A stretch of 64,000 nucleotides of DNA from contig JAODTK010003087.1 in NCBI GenBank assembly GCA_026419785.1, positions 121,738-185,737 of the forward strand. The letters run 5' to 3'. Each line of letters opens with the position of its first letter. The stretch's first letter is position 1. Below, one piece after another: positions 46,966 through 59,252 of this stretch. Under the pieces are notes generated by a model, which had not been told where the DNA came from, made no database searches, and saw only the letters and a list, made by a program, of their open reading frames with translations. The position numbers and the translations under genes were made by a program. The stretch comes from Sclerodactyla briareus (Eukaryota > Echinodermata > Holothuroidea > Dendrochirotida > Sclerodactylidae).

Positions 46966-48785
46966 TTTGATTATTATTATTACCTCTCGGCTACCCATTA
47001 GATGGTATAGTCTAGCTCAGCGTCACTATCATTATAGCAGAACTATCTATTTGAAATGTTTTACTATTTTCAGCGCTTCAACTTCAACCCCTCAGGTATG
47101 GTATTTCAATTTCATCTGAAACTAGTATTCCTATCTGTAACAGACAGATATTTCATCTATTTTTAGTACAACTCATGGGCATACCTGTTTACAAAATGTA
47201 AGGACCATGTTTGCACACTTGAGGCAGACTGAGTTACAGTGGAACCCCCCCCCAAGGACAGCGTTACCCCCCCCCCCCTGTATATCACCTATATATAGCC
47301 ATAGTCCATCAACACCTAGGGCCTACTGGTACATTCAACAGCCAACACCTGATGGTGTCATGTTACCACTTCAGGAGTTGGAGCCTAATTAGAGGCTTGT
47401 ATTCCACTCTATACAGGGGATGCTGCAATTAAGCTGATGGCGAGGGGTGGGTCTAAACTCCCTCGGGAGTTACTGAAGTAGTAAGAAGTATATATAAGGG
47501 CATACTCTCCTTTGATTATAGAATGCTGTTAGCTATACTTTTCATTTTTCCATTCCCCCTCCCACTTTTTTCAATGGAGTTTTTTTTTCTTATTCTATAA
47601 TTATTCGCTATAAAATTGTATTATTATGAATTATTACAGTTATTTTACATAGACCTGGCGGGTCATTCAGTGTGTCGATTTTTGCATGGCTCTTCCAAAT
47701 GTCCAAGTTTCGTTTCGATTTTCATGAACCTTTCGAAGAGTATTGGAGAATATTTGAATGATAAAATTGGGCAGGAATTTCCCGTTGGCTATTGTGCCTA
47801 CCTTTTACCTTGTAATTGTTTCATTTGATTTGGAACAATCACTGATCGCGCACCAGGCGAGGACACTGGGGCGATCGCCTTGTTGACAACCAATTTGTCG
47901 CGTTGCCCTGGCCGGATTTTGATGCCGCACACCGTGTCCCTCATAGGATAGTAGTTGCACCGTGCATCGGACTTTCAAGTGGTCGCACTCATGATACAAA
48001 AAAGAAGAACAAATCCACAGATCCCAGCAGGTGGTAGACCTACCTGCCGTCCCCTCAACCCCTTCACGAGAAAAGCACATCGAGATAGCGAAGTTCTAAT
48101 GGGTGGGTTGGTGTTTTTGTTTATTTGACTAACTGATCCCCTAGCAGGAATTCGACAACGTCCAATAAATTGAGGAGCAACACACCGAGCCGGTAAAGCA
48201 GTCTATGCAACGATAGGGATTGAAGGAAACCCTTCTTTCATTGATAGTTAGAACAGTAATTTCAGGCATTTTTGTTGTTAATGAACACATATGTCTACAC
48301 ACAAGGCACGTTCCCAGAGAAATCAACCCCATACACACAAGGCACTCATATTTCTGAACACTACTGACACATGAAATACCCGAGCGCGTAGCGCAACAAA
48401 AATTTCGAAATGGAGCAGCCGAATTCACTCAACTTTACCATTAGGTCGTCATTATGCATTCGGTAAGCACGGTTCTGCTGGATATAGTCTGATACAGTGT
48501 CAGCGAAATAGCATGTCGGGCTCAAATATTGGGGGGGGGGGGAACAATGCATTGCTTCCCCCCAACCAACATATTGGGGGACGCCCGTCACCCCGCCACC
48601 CCAGAATCGCCGCCCTGCATGGTATAACCCTCGATGTCGGGGTTATATATCCATGGATTTTGGATCTGCGGTGGAGTGGTATCGTGTGTAGTAGAACAAC
48701 GCTTGATTGGTTTGCCTGGATGCAAGTATCATCGAGTCTTGAACAAACTACAATATACATCCTTAATTGAAAAACATAGAACCAA
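46966..48785 (+). repeat. 1.75-kb tandem duplication, copy 2
   Basis: Direct copy of 45226-46965, head to tail, with many 1-3-base indels. A related fragment (CAACAAGTGGTCGCACC..CCAGGTGGTAGAC) is at 43590-43700, so the unit is probably a mobile or dispersed repeat that duplicated in place. Confidence 0.9.
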
Positions 48786-49271
48786 CACCGCAACTCGATT
48801 ATAATGAATATTTTCCTAATCAACGTTTAAAACGTCTTAGTCATAGTTTTTGCTAGATTTTTATGACCCTGCTACGTTTCTATGGCAGTTTATCTCCCCT
48901 AAATTTCCCAACTCCCCTCGCAAAATTATTATTCTCACAATCACTGAATGATACGACCCGCTACATCCGCATCCATGCATGCAAGCCTTAGGTACGCACG
49001 TAATTGTGTGGATTGTGTGTGTGTGGCATAGGTGGTAGGACCTGGCCAAGGTAAGAACTTCACGAAGAGTAGCTTTTAATGGATTCTCGGTCTCCTGGAG
49101 AATTCATCCTTAGCGAGGTTATCGCTGAGTTTCACAGTCGACATGGTGTGGCCGCTGTGTTCGATAGCGTATTTGCGCGTGTCGCCCGTGTATCTGGTGC
49201 GTAATTGTGTATTGCGACTGACGGTGAGACTTCATAATTTGATGTATTTGAAATGTAAATGAAACTATAAA

Positions 49272-49454
49272 GGCTCATTTACACGAAACGATTTTTCAAA
49301 ACCCGACTTTGTCGCGCTCCGACTTTTCGGCCGACTTTTGTCGCAGTGGTGGGGGAATGTTCTTTTCCCTGTCCGGCGAAAAAAGTCGGCCGCGACAAAT
49401 CGCACTCCGATTTCCTTAAAATCGTGCCCGATCTTGTCGTACGTGTAAACGCAA
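49272..49454. mobile_element. Short MITE, GGCTCATTTACACG ends
   Basis: It begins GGCTCATTTACACGAAACG and ends with inverted CGTGTAAACGCAA. Inner CGACTTTTGTCGC and GTCGGCCGCGACAAA phrases are also inverted to one another. A relative is at 58715-58882. Confidence 0.6.
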
Positions 49455-49989
49455 TTATGTTGAATTTCTTGTCGCATGCGACAATATTTGGCCTTGCCCG
49501 ACAGTTCAACATTTTGAACTTTGTTGGCCGACTTTTGAGTAAACAGGAAGCGATTTCCCTGCCATAGCAACCACAGATAACAAGCATTTTCAGTGCGGTA
49601 AGATAAGAAAGTTGACTGTAAATAATGTAACCAGAACTCATTTGAAGGATGACAAAGAGCGGGTTTATAATTTCCCCTATGTTTTTTGTTTTTCGAATCA
49701 GTGAATTGAAGTGTGACCTTCGCTATTATTTACTGTTCAACATCGCCCAAAAACGAACGCGAAATGGGCAAGGGAGCGTAGATTCTTGTTAGGCTCGCGC
49801 TTCGTATATACACAAACACACAGTACGCAAGTAACAGAGCGCGTAGCCTGGGGTTTATACTAGGGTAGTAGTAGTTGGTCTCGTCTATCGACATGCTCAG
49901 TGATTAATCCCGTGCACGTATCACGATCTTGCGGCAAGATTTATTTGCTTCCCCCTCCTCAAACTGTTATGTTGTATGTCCTGAATTGC

Positions 49990-50465
49990 GATTTGATTTT
50001 TTTCCGAGCAAGGTAGGCACGGGTCTTCCAACTGGTTTAGCAGTATGTCTCACCATGTTCTCTCAAGAGTCAATCTTCGCTGGAGCTCATCTTGGAGTCT
50101 GCGACGTGACCAAAAATCTTCAAACCGTCTATTGCTACTACGGAAGACCAGAGGGACCTGATTGGTCACAACGTAGAGTTCATCGTAGGTATCCAATTTG
50201 TTATTGGTCCATCTTATTTTGAGAACATTGCGGAGTAATTCTTCTTCAGAGTGTCAATTGTGTGATCAAGGATTCTTCGTTGGTACCCCACATTCGCATT
50301 ATACAGAAAAATCCTGTATATGGGCATAGAAAATCCGGAGTTTGATGCTCGTATTTACTCGTCTGCTCTTAAAATTGTTGTAGAGTGTTGAAGCGTTGTT
50401 GGTTACTCCAATTCTTCTGTTATTTGTCTTCTCGGGTTCCCAACAACTTCCTTACACCTATTTAC
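49990..50465 (-). mobile_element. LINE reverse-transcriptase 3' remnant
   Basis: On the minus strand, across frames, parts of the C-terminal end of a non-LTR retrotransposon ORF can be read. In order: SIKLRIFYAHIQ (compare T-K-L-R-I-Y-x-A), then LRNVLKIRWTNNKLDTYDEL (compare R-x-I-L-x-I-R-W..N-x-E-L), then GLKIFGHVADSKM (compare R-L-x-x-F-G-H-V-x-R), then KPVGRPVPT. Frameshifts and stops show it is dead or badly read. The clade cannot be set. Confidence 0.68.
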
Positions 50466-50469
50466 ATTT

Positions 50470-52960
50470 TTTCCACTTCCATTGCCATTTCTTGTGTTTT
50501 GAAAATGTGGCGGATTTCAATTGAACTCGAGGCTACGGAATCAACGCGTATATAGGGGTTTACTGCAGCATATATTCTTGTGTAGAGGCCAAGGGCCTTA
50601 TCGCTACCAGTATCACTTGATCAAATGACACCTTGATCTTCCGACAAATATGGGCCTGACGATGTCAATAGCTGGACAATGAGCATTAGTTTCAAATCAA
50701 AATATCATAGACTAAGAACTAGCCAATTTTAGGAATAGCCCAACCCCAAGCCCTGGCCTCGGTTGATTCCGTAAACTCGAGTTCTAATTTGGAAATCCGC
50801 CACAACTCTCATTCAACCTGATAATCAAACATGGCCTCGACTACTTTTTCTCCGCCAATAATTCTCTTAATCCCATTCCTACAACTAAGGTCGCGGTAGG
50901 CGGTCTACTTTCCACTGTTATCCTAGCCTATTTAAGGCCTGATTCAACTGTCAGGAACGTAAGAAAATAACATTTCAGCAGGCCTCAGAGGCGTCTAGCT
51001 CTTCCCGCTTTCCCTTTTTATTCTTTTCCTTTTTTCTTTTGTTTTTGTGGATAATTGTCAAATTACCTTTTAATTTTGTAAACTTTCATTCCTGCCTACG
51101 ACATAGCTTCAAAATGGGGAACTTTCCTTTCTACAAACTCGCTACACGCCTTTCCAATATAAGGAACATTTTGGGATAGTTTTGAGGCGACTGGGTTATA
51201 CCTAGGCCTATCTAAAATTGGGAAACAGCCCCCTCTCTTATCCAGAATCATTCTGTACGACATTATAATTCCTTATGTAGTTTAAGCCCAGGCTTTTGTA
51301 TTCCTAACATAGTGGTCTCATTCTCAAGTAATGAATGATACTAACAATATTATATACTGGTAAACCACATCCTTTTGATTGGCTCATGCGAGTGGTCTAG
51401 CTAGTCTATGCCTCATCTGACCCAATTATTCATAATTTACTAATCTTCGGAATATCATCAGTATTGTTCTCATAATATTCATTATGATGGTCATCAGCCT
51501 CTGACCTTTTGAGGGTCCCATGCATCCGAAATTATCATTAGGCAAGCCATCGGGGCCTATACCTCTAGGTGCGACCTCTGCGATGCCTAATGAAAGCGTA
51601 GCGTCACTCTCTGCATTTTCGCAGTTGGAAATATTGCGATACTAAATCGCCGAAGTTTCTGCATTCAGAACAGGTACTTATACTACAGGGTGAACACACC
51701 CTGCGGAAAGAACAAAACGTAATCTAGAACATATAGGATAGGGCCTAGCCTAGGCAAGGCTAGGCCCACCTGAAAAAATGAATGAAAACCCCATGCATCA
51801 TGGAATCCTGGAGACATAGTAAATGAAAATCTGTGAAATCCAGGAACATGTAATTCAGCATCGAAAATTTTTTACAACCACACCCGGCAGTCATCATTTC
51901 TATTCTAAAATGCTTTTTGTTTCCCGTTGCTGAAACGCGCCTCAATACCCGCGGTCTACATGTTCAATTTTAGCTGCACATGTATGAATCTATGCCGAGG
52001 CCATGCACGGGAACCAAAGCTGCCGTTATTATTTTTAATACCTAGCCTACACCTGCTTCACTGTAAACTGCCTCCTCGTACATGACAATTTCCATGAATA
52101 TCGCGTATTACAACGTACAACCCGCCGGCGCCCTACGTACAATCCCTGACCTGTTCAGGTCAGTGGTAGTGGCTACAACCAATGTGAAGAAATTTGATTC
52201 ATTGTCAAAAGTACAACTCAGTTAGGCCTATATTATAATAAGCCTACAAAGGACAAGTATGCTTACAAACTTCCACACACTAGTCTACTACTACTGATTC
52301 CGTATTCTTTCCTATTACACACACACTCACTCATCACCCAGTCAAACATGATATTTATTGAATGATTAGACACTGACCTGCAACAATATGTGGAAGTAAT
52401 CACCCTGTTTCCTCCATTTTCGAAAGAATATATGATCCTTTTCTCGTCTAACACTCGCCTGGATTTTGAAGAAACACTAGGCCTGACTACATACACTGCA
52501 TGCGTCATTCAAGACGTGGCGCGCTCCATACGCGCCGAGCGCTCACGCTCGACTCGACTGACATAATGCGTCTTAAACATATGGCGAAGCGCATCGCGCG
52601 CATAGCTGACAATGTCATTCAGTCCCTGATTAACTGCAACGTTTTATTTATAGCACTAGGTTACATATTGTACAAATGTGTTGGTGTGACATGTTTCCCT
52701 GTCCCTGTGGGGGCTCTAAAACCATGACACAGGTGTGCAATGTTAAGTTGTAAATGTAACACATTGATTACGGGGGTTCTGTGGGCGAGTAATTCTCCGA
52801 AAAGTTATCCTTCCATGAATTTGGTCCAACGCACTGCAAACATTGTTATTTTGTCGGCACGGTACATCTGCAACCCACATCGAAATGATCCTACCACACG
52901 CGTACTCACTGCCGTGTAGTGGTGGGCCTGGGCACAGACCCGTAATGTCGGGTGATAGGA
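50470..52960. other. Unique-looking stretch, no gene recognised
   Basis: AT-rich DNA with many AGGCCTA/TAGGCC palindromes (51200-52240) and a GC-rich patch with GCGC-type palindromes at 52515-52610. No exon is supported. Confidence 0.5.
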
Positions 52961-53605
52961 ATGTGGCAAGGAAGCAATCATGGGGGGGGGGGGAATGGGG
53001 GACCAAAGTTCACGATTTACCCACCCCACTCAGGGTTGGCCGGTTAAAACCGGGTGGTTTAACCGCCCGGTTTAACCGTTTAAACCAGGTTTAAACCGGT
53101 ATGTTTTGACCACCCTCATACTGGATCAAAACTGGTCAAACTGTTTTTTTTTCAAATAAGACTTTTGTGGTCAACGCATTTAAAGGAATTCATATGAAGA
53201 AGGCAATCCAACTCCTACCCAGTTGCAGTGCCCTTAAAAATGACCCTGCAGGCTCGAATACAACAGGGTGATAGTGGTAGATCATGAAAAACTGTCTCTA
53301 AAGGTCCAAACCCATTTTCATATGATTTTCCATGTTGAGTTATTGGCCATCAAAGTGTCCCATCAAACACAAACGTTGTTAAGCGTTTTCCATTCAAACA
53401 GTTCTAAAGATGTTTCGGCCAATGTTTCTGAAAAACGTTTTTTGTTGAGTAATATGAAATGTTGCAAAAACGTTTATAAACGTTTACCAAAACGTTTTGA
53501 GAAAAATTTTCTAGTAACGTTTTGTGTTTTATTTGATATTTATGAGTAACATCGGAACAAGGAGCCGACGATAAATCTAAAAACACACTCCTCATCACTA
53601 TCTCA

Positions 53606-55866
53606 CAGGGGCGGCGCCCGGGTTACAATAGGGGGGGGCGAAACTTGATGATGGACTATCTAAGCGGAGCCCACCACAGGTTTGGCGCGGAGCGTACCAG
53701 AAAATTTTGGCCGTCCTGAAGCTCCAGATGACAGGAGGTCGCCTCTCTGGGCCGTTACATCGACACTGAAAATATCTATAATTTGGCTTTTTTTGTCCTG
53801 GTCATTTTGTATAATGGTATGTTTTAATTCAAATTTTCCTCACTTTATTTGAGATGGATGTTCTCGCGACCAGTATCGACGCATCTCATCAATAAACTGA
53901 TAGCATAAACCACAAAAAACCCGTAATCGTGAACGTAGGCTTCATTACAGTATGCGCCCTTGCGGCAAGGCGTAAGATTTAACTGAACTTTGTCCTAAAA
54001 AAAAAAAAAAGAAAAAAAAACTAACGATGTTGGACTAAATAACCGCTGGAGTAAATATGCAGACCGGTGGCCGGAATGCGTCCTCCTAGCCGCTACGGAG
54101 ATAAACGGCCTCCCTCTGAAGTCGACAAGTCCCAACGTTACAAGTGATAATGCGTGTCCCAATAAGTCTTTGAAGTTTTGTTCGAATCCCACCCAACTTG
54201 ATTCTCGTGAACAAATAAAGAGATTCATGCAGGCATACTAATAGATCGATCAAATGAAAATTGATGTAGTAACGAACCACGCGCCGCTTAACGGCGCAAT
54301 TTTTTTTGAGTTTTCATTTACCTAAGGTAAAAACAATCACCACAACATTTTTCATTTTTTGTCACACAGGAAAAAAAAAAAAATTTGAATTGGGGAAACG
54401 TGCCCCCGCCCCCCCCATCTTTGAAGATTTTGTTCGAATCCGAAAACTTGATTTTCGGTACAAATAAATTAATGCGTGACATTCGGATCAAATGAAATTG
54501 ATGTAGAAAACACACCGACGCGCGCGAAAATTTGCGGGTTTTGGATTGACCTAAGTGTTTAAAACTAACACCCTACATGTTGCATTTGGGGATTTTGGGT
54601 GACCCATGTGCCACCCCACCCCCCCCCCCCCCCCGCCATCGACGAAGATTTGTTCTGAATCCGCGCACTTCATGCTTGGTACATTAAATTGATGCGTGGC
54701 ATATAAACGGGTCCAAATGAAAATTGACTAAGAAAACACAGGTGGCGACGCGAGCGCGCCGGAATTTTAGGTTTTTTTTGCTCTTACATAGGTGTTGACA
54801 AGAAACTATCACCCACAACTTTTTTTTTCCAGGAATTCCGTTGGGGGGAACGTGGCCCCCCCCCCCCCACTTTGAAGGTTTGTTCGAATGGCGACAAACT
54901 TTGATTCTCGGTACAAAAGATTCATGCGTGGCATATCGGATCAAATGAAATTGATGTAGTTACCGCAACCACCGCGCTAAAATTTTTCTGAGTTTTTTTT
55001 ACCTAAGTTTTAAAAACTATCACCACGCATTTTTATTTTTTTTTTCACCAGGATTTGATTGGGGGAAAACGTGCCCCCCCCCATCTTGGAAGATTTGTTC
55101 GAATCCGACTAACTTGATTCGGTACAAGTCGATTCATGCGTGTCATATTATCGGACAAATGAAAATTATGTAGAAAACACAACCACTGCGCGCAAAATGT
55201 TGGGTTTTGTGATTTACTTTAAGTTGTTAAAAACTATCACCCACAACTTTTTCATTTGGGGATTTGGATGAAATGCCCCTCCCCCCCCTCATCTACGAAC
55301 ATTTGTTCGAATCCCGCGACCTTCTGTTTGGTACATTAAATTGATGCGTGACATATGATCGGATCAAAATAAATTGACTGACGAAAACACACACAGCCGG
55401 CGCTGCGTGAGCGCGAAGATTTATTTGTTTGGGTTTTCAATTACCTAATAACTAGAATTTGATTGGGGGAACGTTGTCCCCCATCTGCGAAGATTTGGTC
55501 TAATCCGCAACTTGATTTTGGTACCGTTAGACCCATGCTGGGATATCAACGGATCAGCAAAGAGCGCGAAAAAATTGGGTTTTCATTCACAAAGTTTAGT
55601 ACTACCGCACCACAACATTTTTTATTTTTTCCACTAGGATTTGATTGGGGGACCTTGCCCCCCCCCCCCCATCTACTGATTATGTTCGACTCCGACAATT
55701 GATAGTAAGTAGTAACTATTAGACACCGCCCCCTCACACCACCCTCCCCACGAATGATAGTGCGTTAAAACATCGTTGGAACGTTTGTTATTTTTTCGGG
55801 CCCAAAACCCAATAGGGGGCAAACCCGCCCCCCTTGCCCTTGCCCCCCCCCTGTGGCGCCGCCCTG
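53606..55866. mobile_element. TIR transposon with internal satellite, 8-bp TSD
   Basis: It begins CAGGGGCGGCGCCCGGG and ends CTGTGGCGCCGCCCTG. Flanks CTATCTCA (53598-53605) and CTAGCTCA (55867-55874) form an 8-bp target duplication with one mismatch, as expected for hAT. It carries the CTAAGCGGAGC repeat, then about eight satellite units. No transposase is visible, so it is non-autonomous. Same family as 20671-21765. Confidence 0.82.
54150..55700 (+). repeat. Satellite array, about 8 units of 185-240 bp
   Basis: Each unit has GATTTGATTGGGGGAACGT, a C-run, ATCT.GAAGATTTGTTCGAAT, ACTTGATT..GGTAC, ATTCATGCGTG.CATAT, GGATCAAATGAAA, GTAGAAAACAC, GCGCG.AAAATTT and ACTATCACC.ACA. Units start near 54150, 54375, 54590, 54833, 55050, 55260, 55450 and 55635. 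Frames across them are artefacts. Confidence 0.88.
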
Positions 55867-56109
55867 CTAGCTCAACCTAAACCTGTTTTGGGGGAGTAAC
55901 CCTTTCGTCGCTAAAGGTTTAAGGAGCATTTTGAATTTATTTTTTTTATAAGAAAGTTTTCCAAAACGTTTTATTAAAACCGTTTGTAAAAACGTGTCAA
56001 AACATTCTCCGAAATCTACTTGTTACTCAACAAAAAAAAAAAACATTTTGAAAACATTTGTTGAAAATGATTTTCGAAACGTTGCTTGTGTTTGTAGGGG
56101 TGGGCCAAT

Positions 56110-56515
56110 AAAGCAGAGAAATTGGGGAAATCCCATTTGCGCTGTATCCCAATTGCGCACTAAATAACGCATGACGTAACACATGGACACACAGGAAATT
56201 ATTTTAATTATTTGATTGTTTTTCATTTTGTGGAAAGTCCAACATTTAGCCGAATGATGTGGTCTTGCTCTCACCGAAGTAACCATCAACATCTACCAAC
56301 CAATTACAGCAACCCTCTCCCATGTACTAAATGTTTTCCGAAGTGAAAATAAGTTTGAATTTTTCAATATAAAACGAGAATGGTTTTTGCAGGGTTGTGC
56401 AAGTATAACATTATTTATTATTGCGCTGATGGGATTCATTTCGATCATTGCACAATAGCACATGCTTTCACACAATACACACCCTTCATGAATTGAACTC
56501 CTAACGGAAGGTCCT
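56110..56515 (+). repeat. Dispersed repeat, member 2
   Basis: Collinear with 18120-18490 (see there). It directly abuts the right end of the MITE at 56108. Confidence 0.75.
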
Positions 56516-56691
56516 ATGACTTCCGGTTTGGGACTGACAACATGCAGTATTTATCACCAAGCTATCAAATTAGCCTCTGTATAAGTCATTCTGCAGTTGT
56601 CCTTCCAAGTATACGTGGGGTGGGTTGGTGGATGAGTTTTACAGAACTCCACACATGTGTGTCATTCATATCTCATGTTCTAAATATAATC

Positions 56692-56850
56692 GGAGATGGA
56701 TTAGCCCAGTCGGTACGGGGTGGCCAGACAATTTTGGTGTGATCCCCCTACAAGCAAACAGCTTATCTGGTGCACTGTTGGGCAAAAGTGCTAACCATCT
56801 CCTCCGCCTCCCCCGCTCCTCTCCATCTAGGGGCTAAATGGGACCAAAGT
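56692..56850 (+). mobile_element. tRNA-derived SINE (diverged)
   Basis: Head GATGGATTAGCCCAGTCGGT with an A-box; body GTTGGGCAAAAGTGCTAACC; then CCATCTAGGGGCTAAATGGG. The body order matches the SINE at 9318. Confidence 0.6.
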
Positions 56851-58271
56851 TGAGGGAACAGTTGGTAGCGGCGCCTTGCGGGCCTGGCCGCGGGCGTGAG
56901 CGAACATTATTTGCCTGTAAATAATGGACTGAGTACTAAAATACTGTTAAAAAATCATCCATTATGTGCCTATACTTTTTAGAACAAATTAACTGGCCGG
57001 ATCCAGTTTACAATGCAATGTTATTTTTTCAGCATTCACATATTCTCAAGAAATCTTTCTTTCACTTCTATTTTTAAGAATAAAATCTAAACCAAAATCC
57101 AAACTGGATTTAAGGATATTCATAGTTTATATTTCTAGACCCTTCCTGCCATACCTAAGCATAAAAGGGGCCAATAAACCCAAACGCTGAATATTTACTT
57201 GCTGCATACAAGCACAAGTACAAAATTGTGAACTTAAAAAATATATACCAATGGTGCCAATCCAGTGGGTCTTCAGAATAGAATATCAGCTGGACCTTTT
57301 TGAATTGCCATAAGATTGTAAAGACAAGAGGAGCAATAAATTAATGATTGCAACAGATAGGCCTTTTGTGTGCATTTCAGGACCCTCCACGTACCCGTCC
57401 CACCCAGCCACCCTATAAATTAACAAAGCAAATTTAACCCCCTATGATGTGTAGAAAATTAACTGTAATGGACAAATTTTCAACAATTTCTGTCTCGCCA
57501 AGATGTTGTAATCTTTAGTAATGCACTCTAACCTATCCTACTGTAATTGGCTTCAACTAGCCTACTGTAGCCTATACATTCATCAGTCAGCCTGTTAACT
57601 GGAGGCGTACCACTACTAACTTTTGGCAATGGGTTTTGAACGCGGTTTAAACCCAGTTTTGCCCGGTTTAACCCTGGTTTAAACCGCTTCGCGGCTTCGG
57701 TGTGGTCAAACAGGTTCTTGACCGTCAAAAGTCAAACCACTTGCCCCCACTGGCTGCGCCTCGAACTGATCATGTTTCGTTTCATTAGAAATCCCACTTC
57801 TGCCAGCGGTTCTCTTTATCTTTTTCTTTTTCTTTCCTGTTGTTCTTTCCTGACCTCTGAGCACTACCACAATACCACCTAACAACATTCCAAAAAAAAT
57901 AAAAAAGGCCTTATAATGGCTCTGCTTCGGCGCGCAAAAGTTTAGAGTCTAAACAATACCCAGTCGGCCAGTCGCCCGTCACGATGTCTTCAGTGTATTA
58001 TGTGCTATAGCACGAGGTGCATGTGGGGAAACTTGCTGTACCCTTGTTTGCCAGCTGAAAATAGCATTCCAAAATCGAATACCCTCACCCATTTAATATC
58101 GGGGGACTGCTCTGTCTAAAAGTCACTCCGGTGAAACGTGACACGGGATCAACCCCCCCGCCCCATCCATCCCACCGCAGCCCTCCATCTATCCGTCCGT
58201 CTATCCACCATTCTCTGTCCCCTCCCTCGTCTCATCATGAGAAATGCATGTGAGATTGCTTCATCCCAAGC

Positions 58272-58404
58272 CAGTGGCGTACCCCCGGGGGGGTGGGAGG
58301 GGGTCAAACCCCCCATTACCAAGTGACCAATTAAATTGTTTAACATTGGGTTCCGACGCTCACCCCCCCCCCCCCCCCACACCAAATCCCTCGGTATGCG
58401 CCTG
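58272..58404. mobile_element. 133-bp MITE, CAGTGGCGTACC ends
   Basis: The left end CAGTGGCGTACC pairs with the inverse of GGTATGCGCCTG. Subterminal G-run and C-run. CCCAAGC before and CCCAAGG after suggest a target duplication. Same family as 61880-62137. Confidence 0.65.
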
Positions 58405-58714
58405 CCCAAGGAGTTTACCATGATTATTTTATAGGCGTGATTACTTTGCTTCGGGGCCGTCACGTAAAGAAGGTAATTTCTAATTCAATACAAAATTAGG
58501 AGAATGACGATCTACTTGCGAGATTCACTCATATATTTCTTTTAATTCTAGCTATGTGCCTCGACTCCAACATTTTTCACTTAGTACGCTAGCTCATGAT
58601 AAGCTTTGGACAGAAATCGCGCTCGACATAAATCGATACCGTGTCAACGCAAACTTGTTTACCCTTTGTCGCGACAGGATTTCGTTCTGCATGACAACGT
58701 TCACGATTTTTTGT

Positions 58715-58882
58715 GGCCCTTTACACGCACTCACTTTATGCGTACGGACCGATTTGTTGACCGTTGCCCGACAAGATGCGCGTGCCAAAATCGCCAGAAA
58801 ACACATTTTCCACGCGAAGATTGGGTCACGGAACGCTTCGCTAACAACCGCGGACCAAAAAATCGCATCGTGTAATTGAGCC
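58715..58882. mobile_element. Short MITE, GGCYCWWTTACACG ends
   Basis: The left end GGCCCTTTACACGCACTCA is matched by the inverse of CGTGTAATTGAGCC. Same family as 49272-49454. Confidence 0.5.
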
Positions 58883-59230
58883 TTAAGTCCGCGTAGAGTT
58901 GTCCATTGAAGTTACGATTGGCATGAATAGACACGCTGTGCGTGCGTATCTGAAGTGTCTGTGGTATGCACGCGCGACGCGTTCATGTGAGTGTGCGCGT
59001 GTTGCGTGCATGTGAGTGGGGCGTGTGCGTTGGCGTGTGTGATGTGTGTGTCAATAGTGTGCGCTGCATGTGTTTGTCGACATTAATATCGTCGATTTTT
59101 GGAACTTAGGCAGTTCAGAGAAACTATCTAACACATGGAAACCTATATGTATAGATACATAAAGGTTCCTTCGACATTTTTTAACACGATGTTCAGAGCG
59201 AAAAAAGTGACAATAAACTAATGGTGGTAA

Positions 59231-59252
59231 CACCAGAGACTTGGTGAGTGCG
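59231..59252 (+). CDS. Cys-rich exon 3' end candidate (C2)
   Basis: The stretch CCAGAGACTTGGTGAGTGCG before GTAAGC would read E-T-C-E-C if one G is dropped. That resembles the ends of exons at 60007 (E-T-C-N-C) and 61350 (K-T-C-K-C). The 5' border is uncertain: CACCAG 59231-59236 or TTCAG near 59117. Confidence 0.25.

Larger units (their letters stand above)
53343..56108. mobile_element. MITE with about 170-bp inverted arms, interrupted
   Basis: The left arm (53343-53530) and the inverse of the right arm (55930-56108) share TTGGCC, ACAAACAC, TTTTTTGTTGAGTAA and AAAACGTTTT..GAAAA. TA lies just outside each end (53341-53342, 56109-56110), as for Tc1/mariner-type insertion. A relative is at 37541. 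A second element (53606-55866) sits inside. Confidence 0.62.
53031..57745. mobile_element. Possible outer element with GGTTTAAACCGG ends
   Basis: The left side starts CAGGGTTGGCCGGTTAAAAC and is full of GGTTTAAACC. The right side (57630-57745) has the inverse-type GGTTTAACCCTGGTTTAAAC and GTGTGGTCAAAC (left: GTTTTGACCACC). This suggests the two ends of one hAT-like element with others nested inside, but the right terminus is not clear. Confidence 0.38.

Noticed and set aside
49032..49050. Possible microexon (VVGPGQ) before GTAAGA
   Set aside because: The acceptor is embedded in a GT-rich run without a pyrimidine tract, and the length (19 nt) does not keep phase.
53600..55700. Regular repeats that could suggest a CRISPR array
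   Set aside because: Units of 185-240 bp diverge throughout and there are no short repeats with unique spacers. The DNA is eukaryotic.
53995..55737. Several frames of 63-86 codons, both strands
   Set aside because: All lie in the satellite array or homopolymers and repeat with its period.
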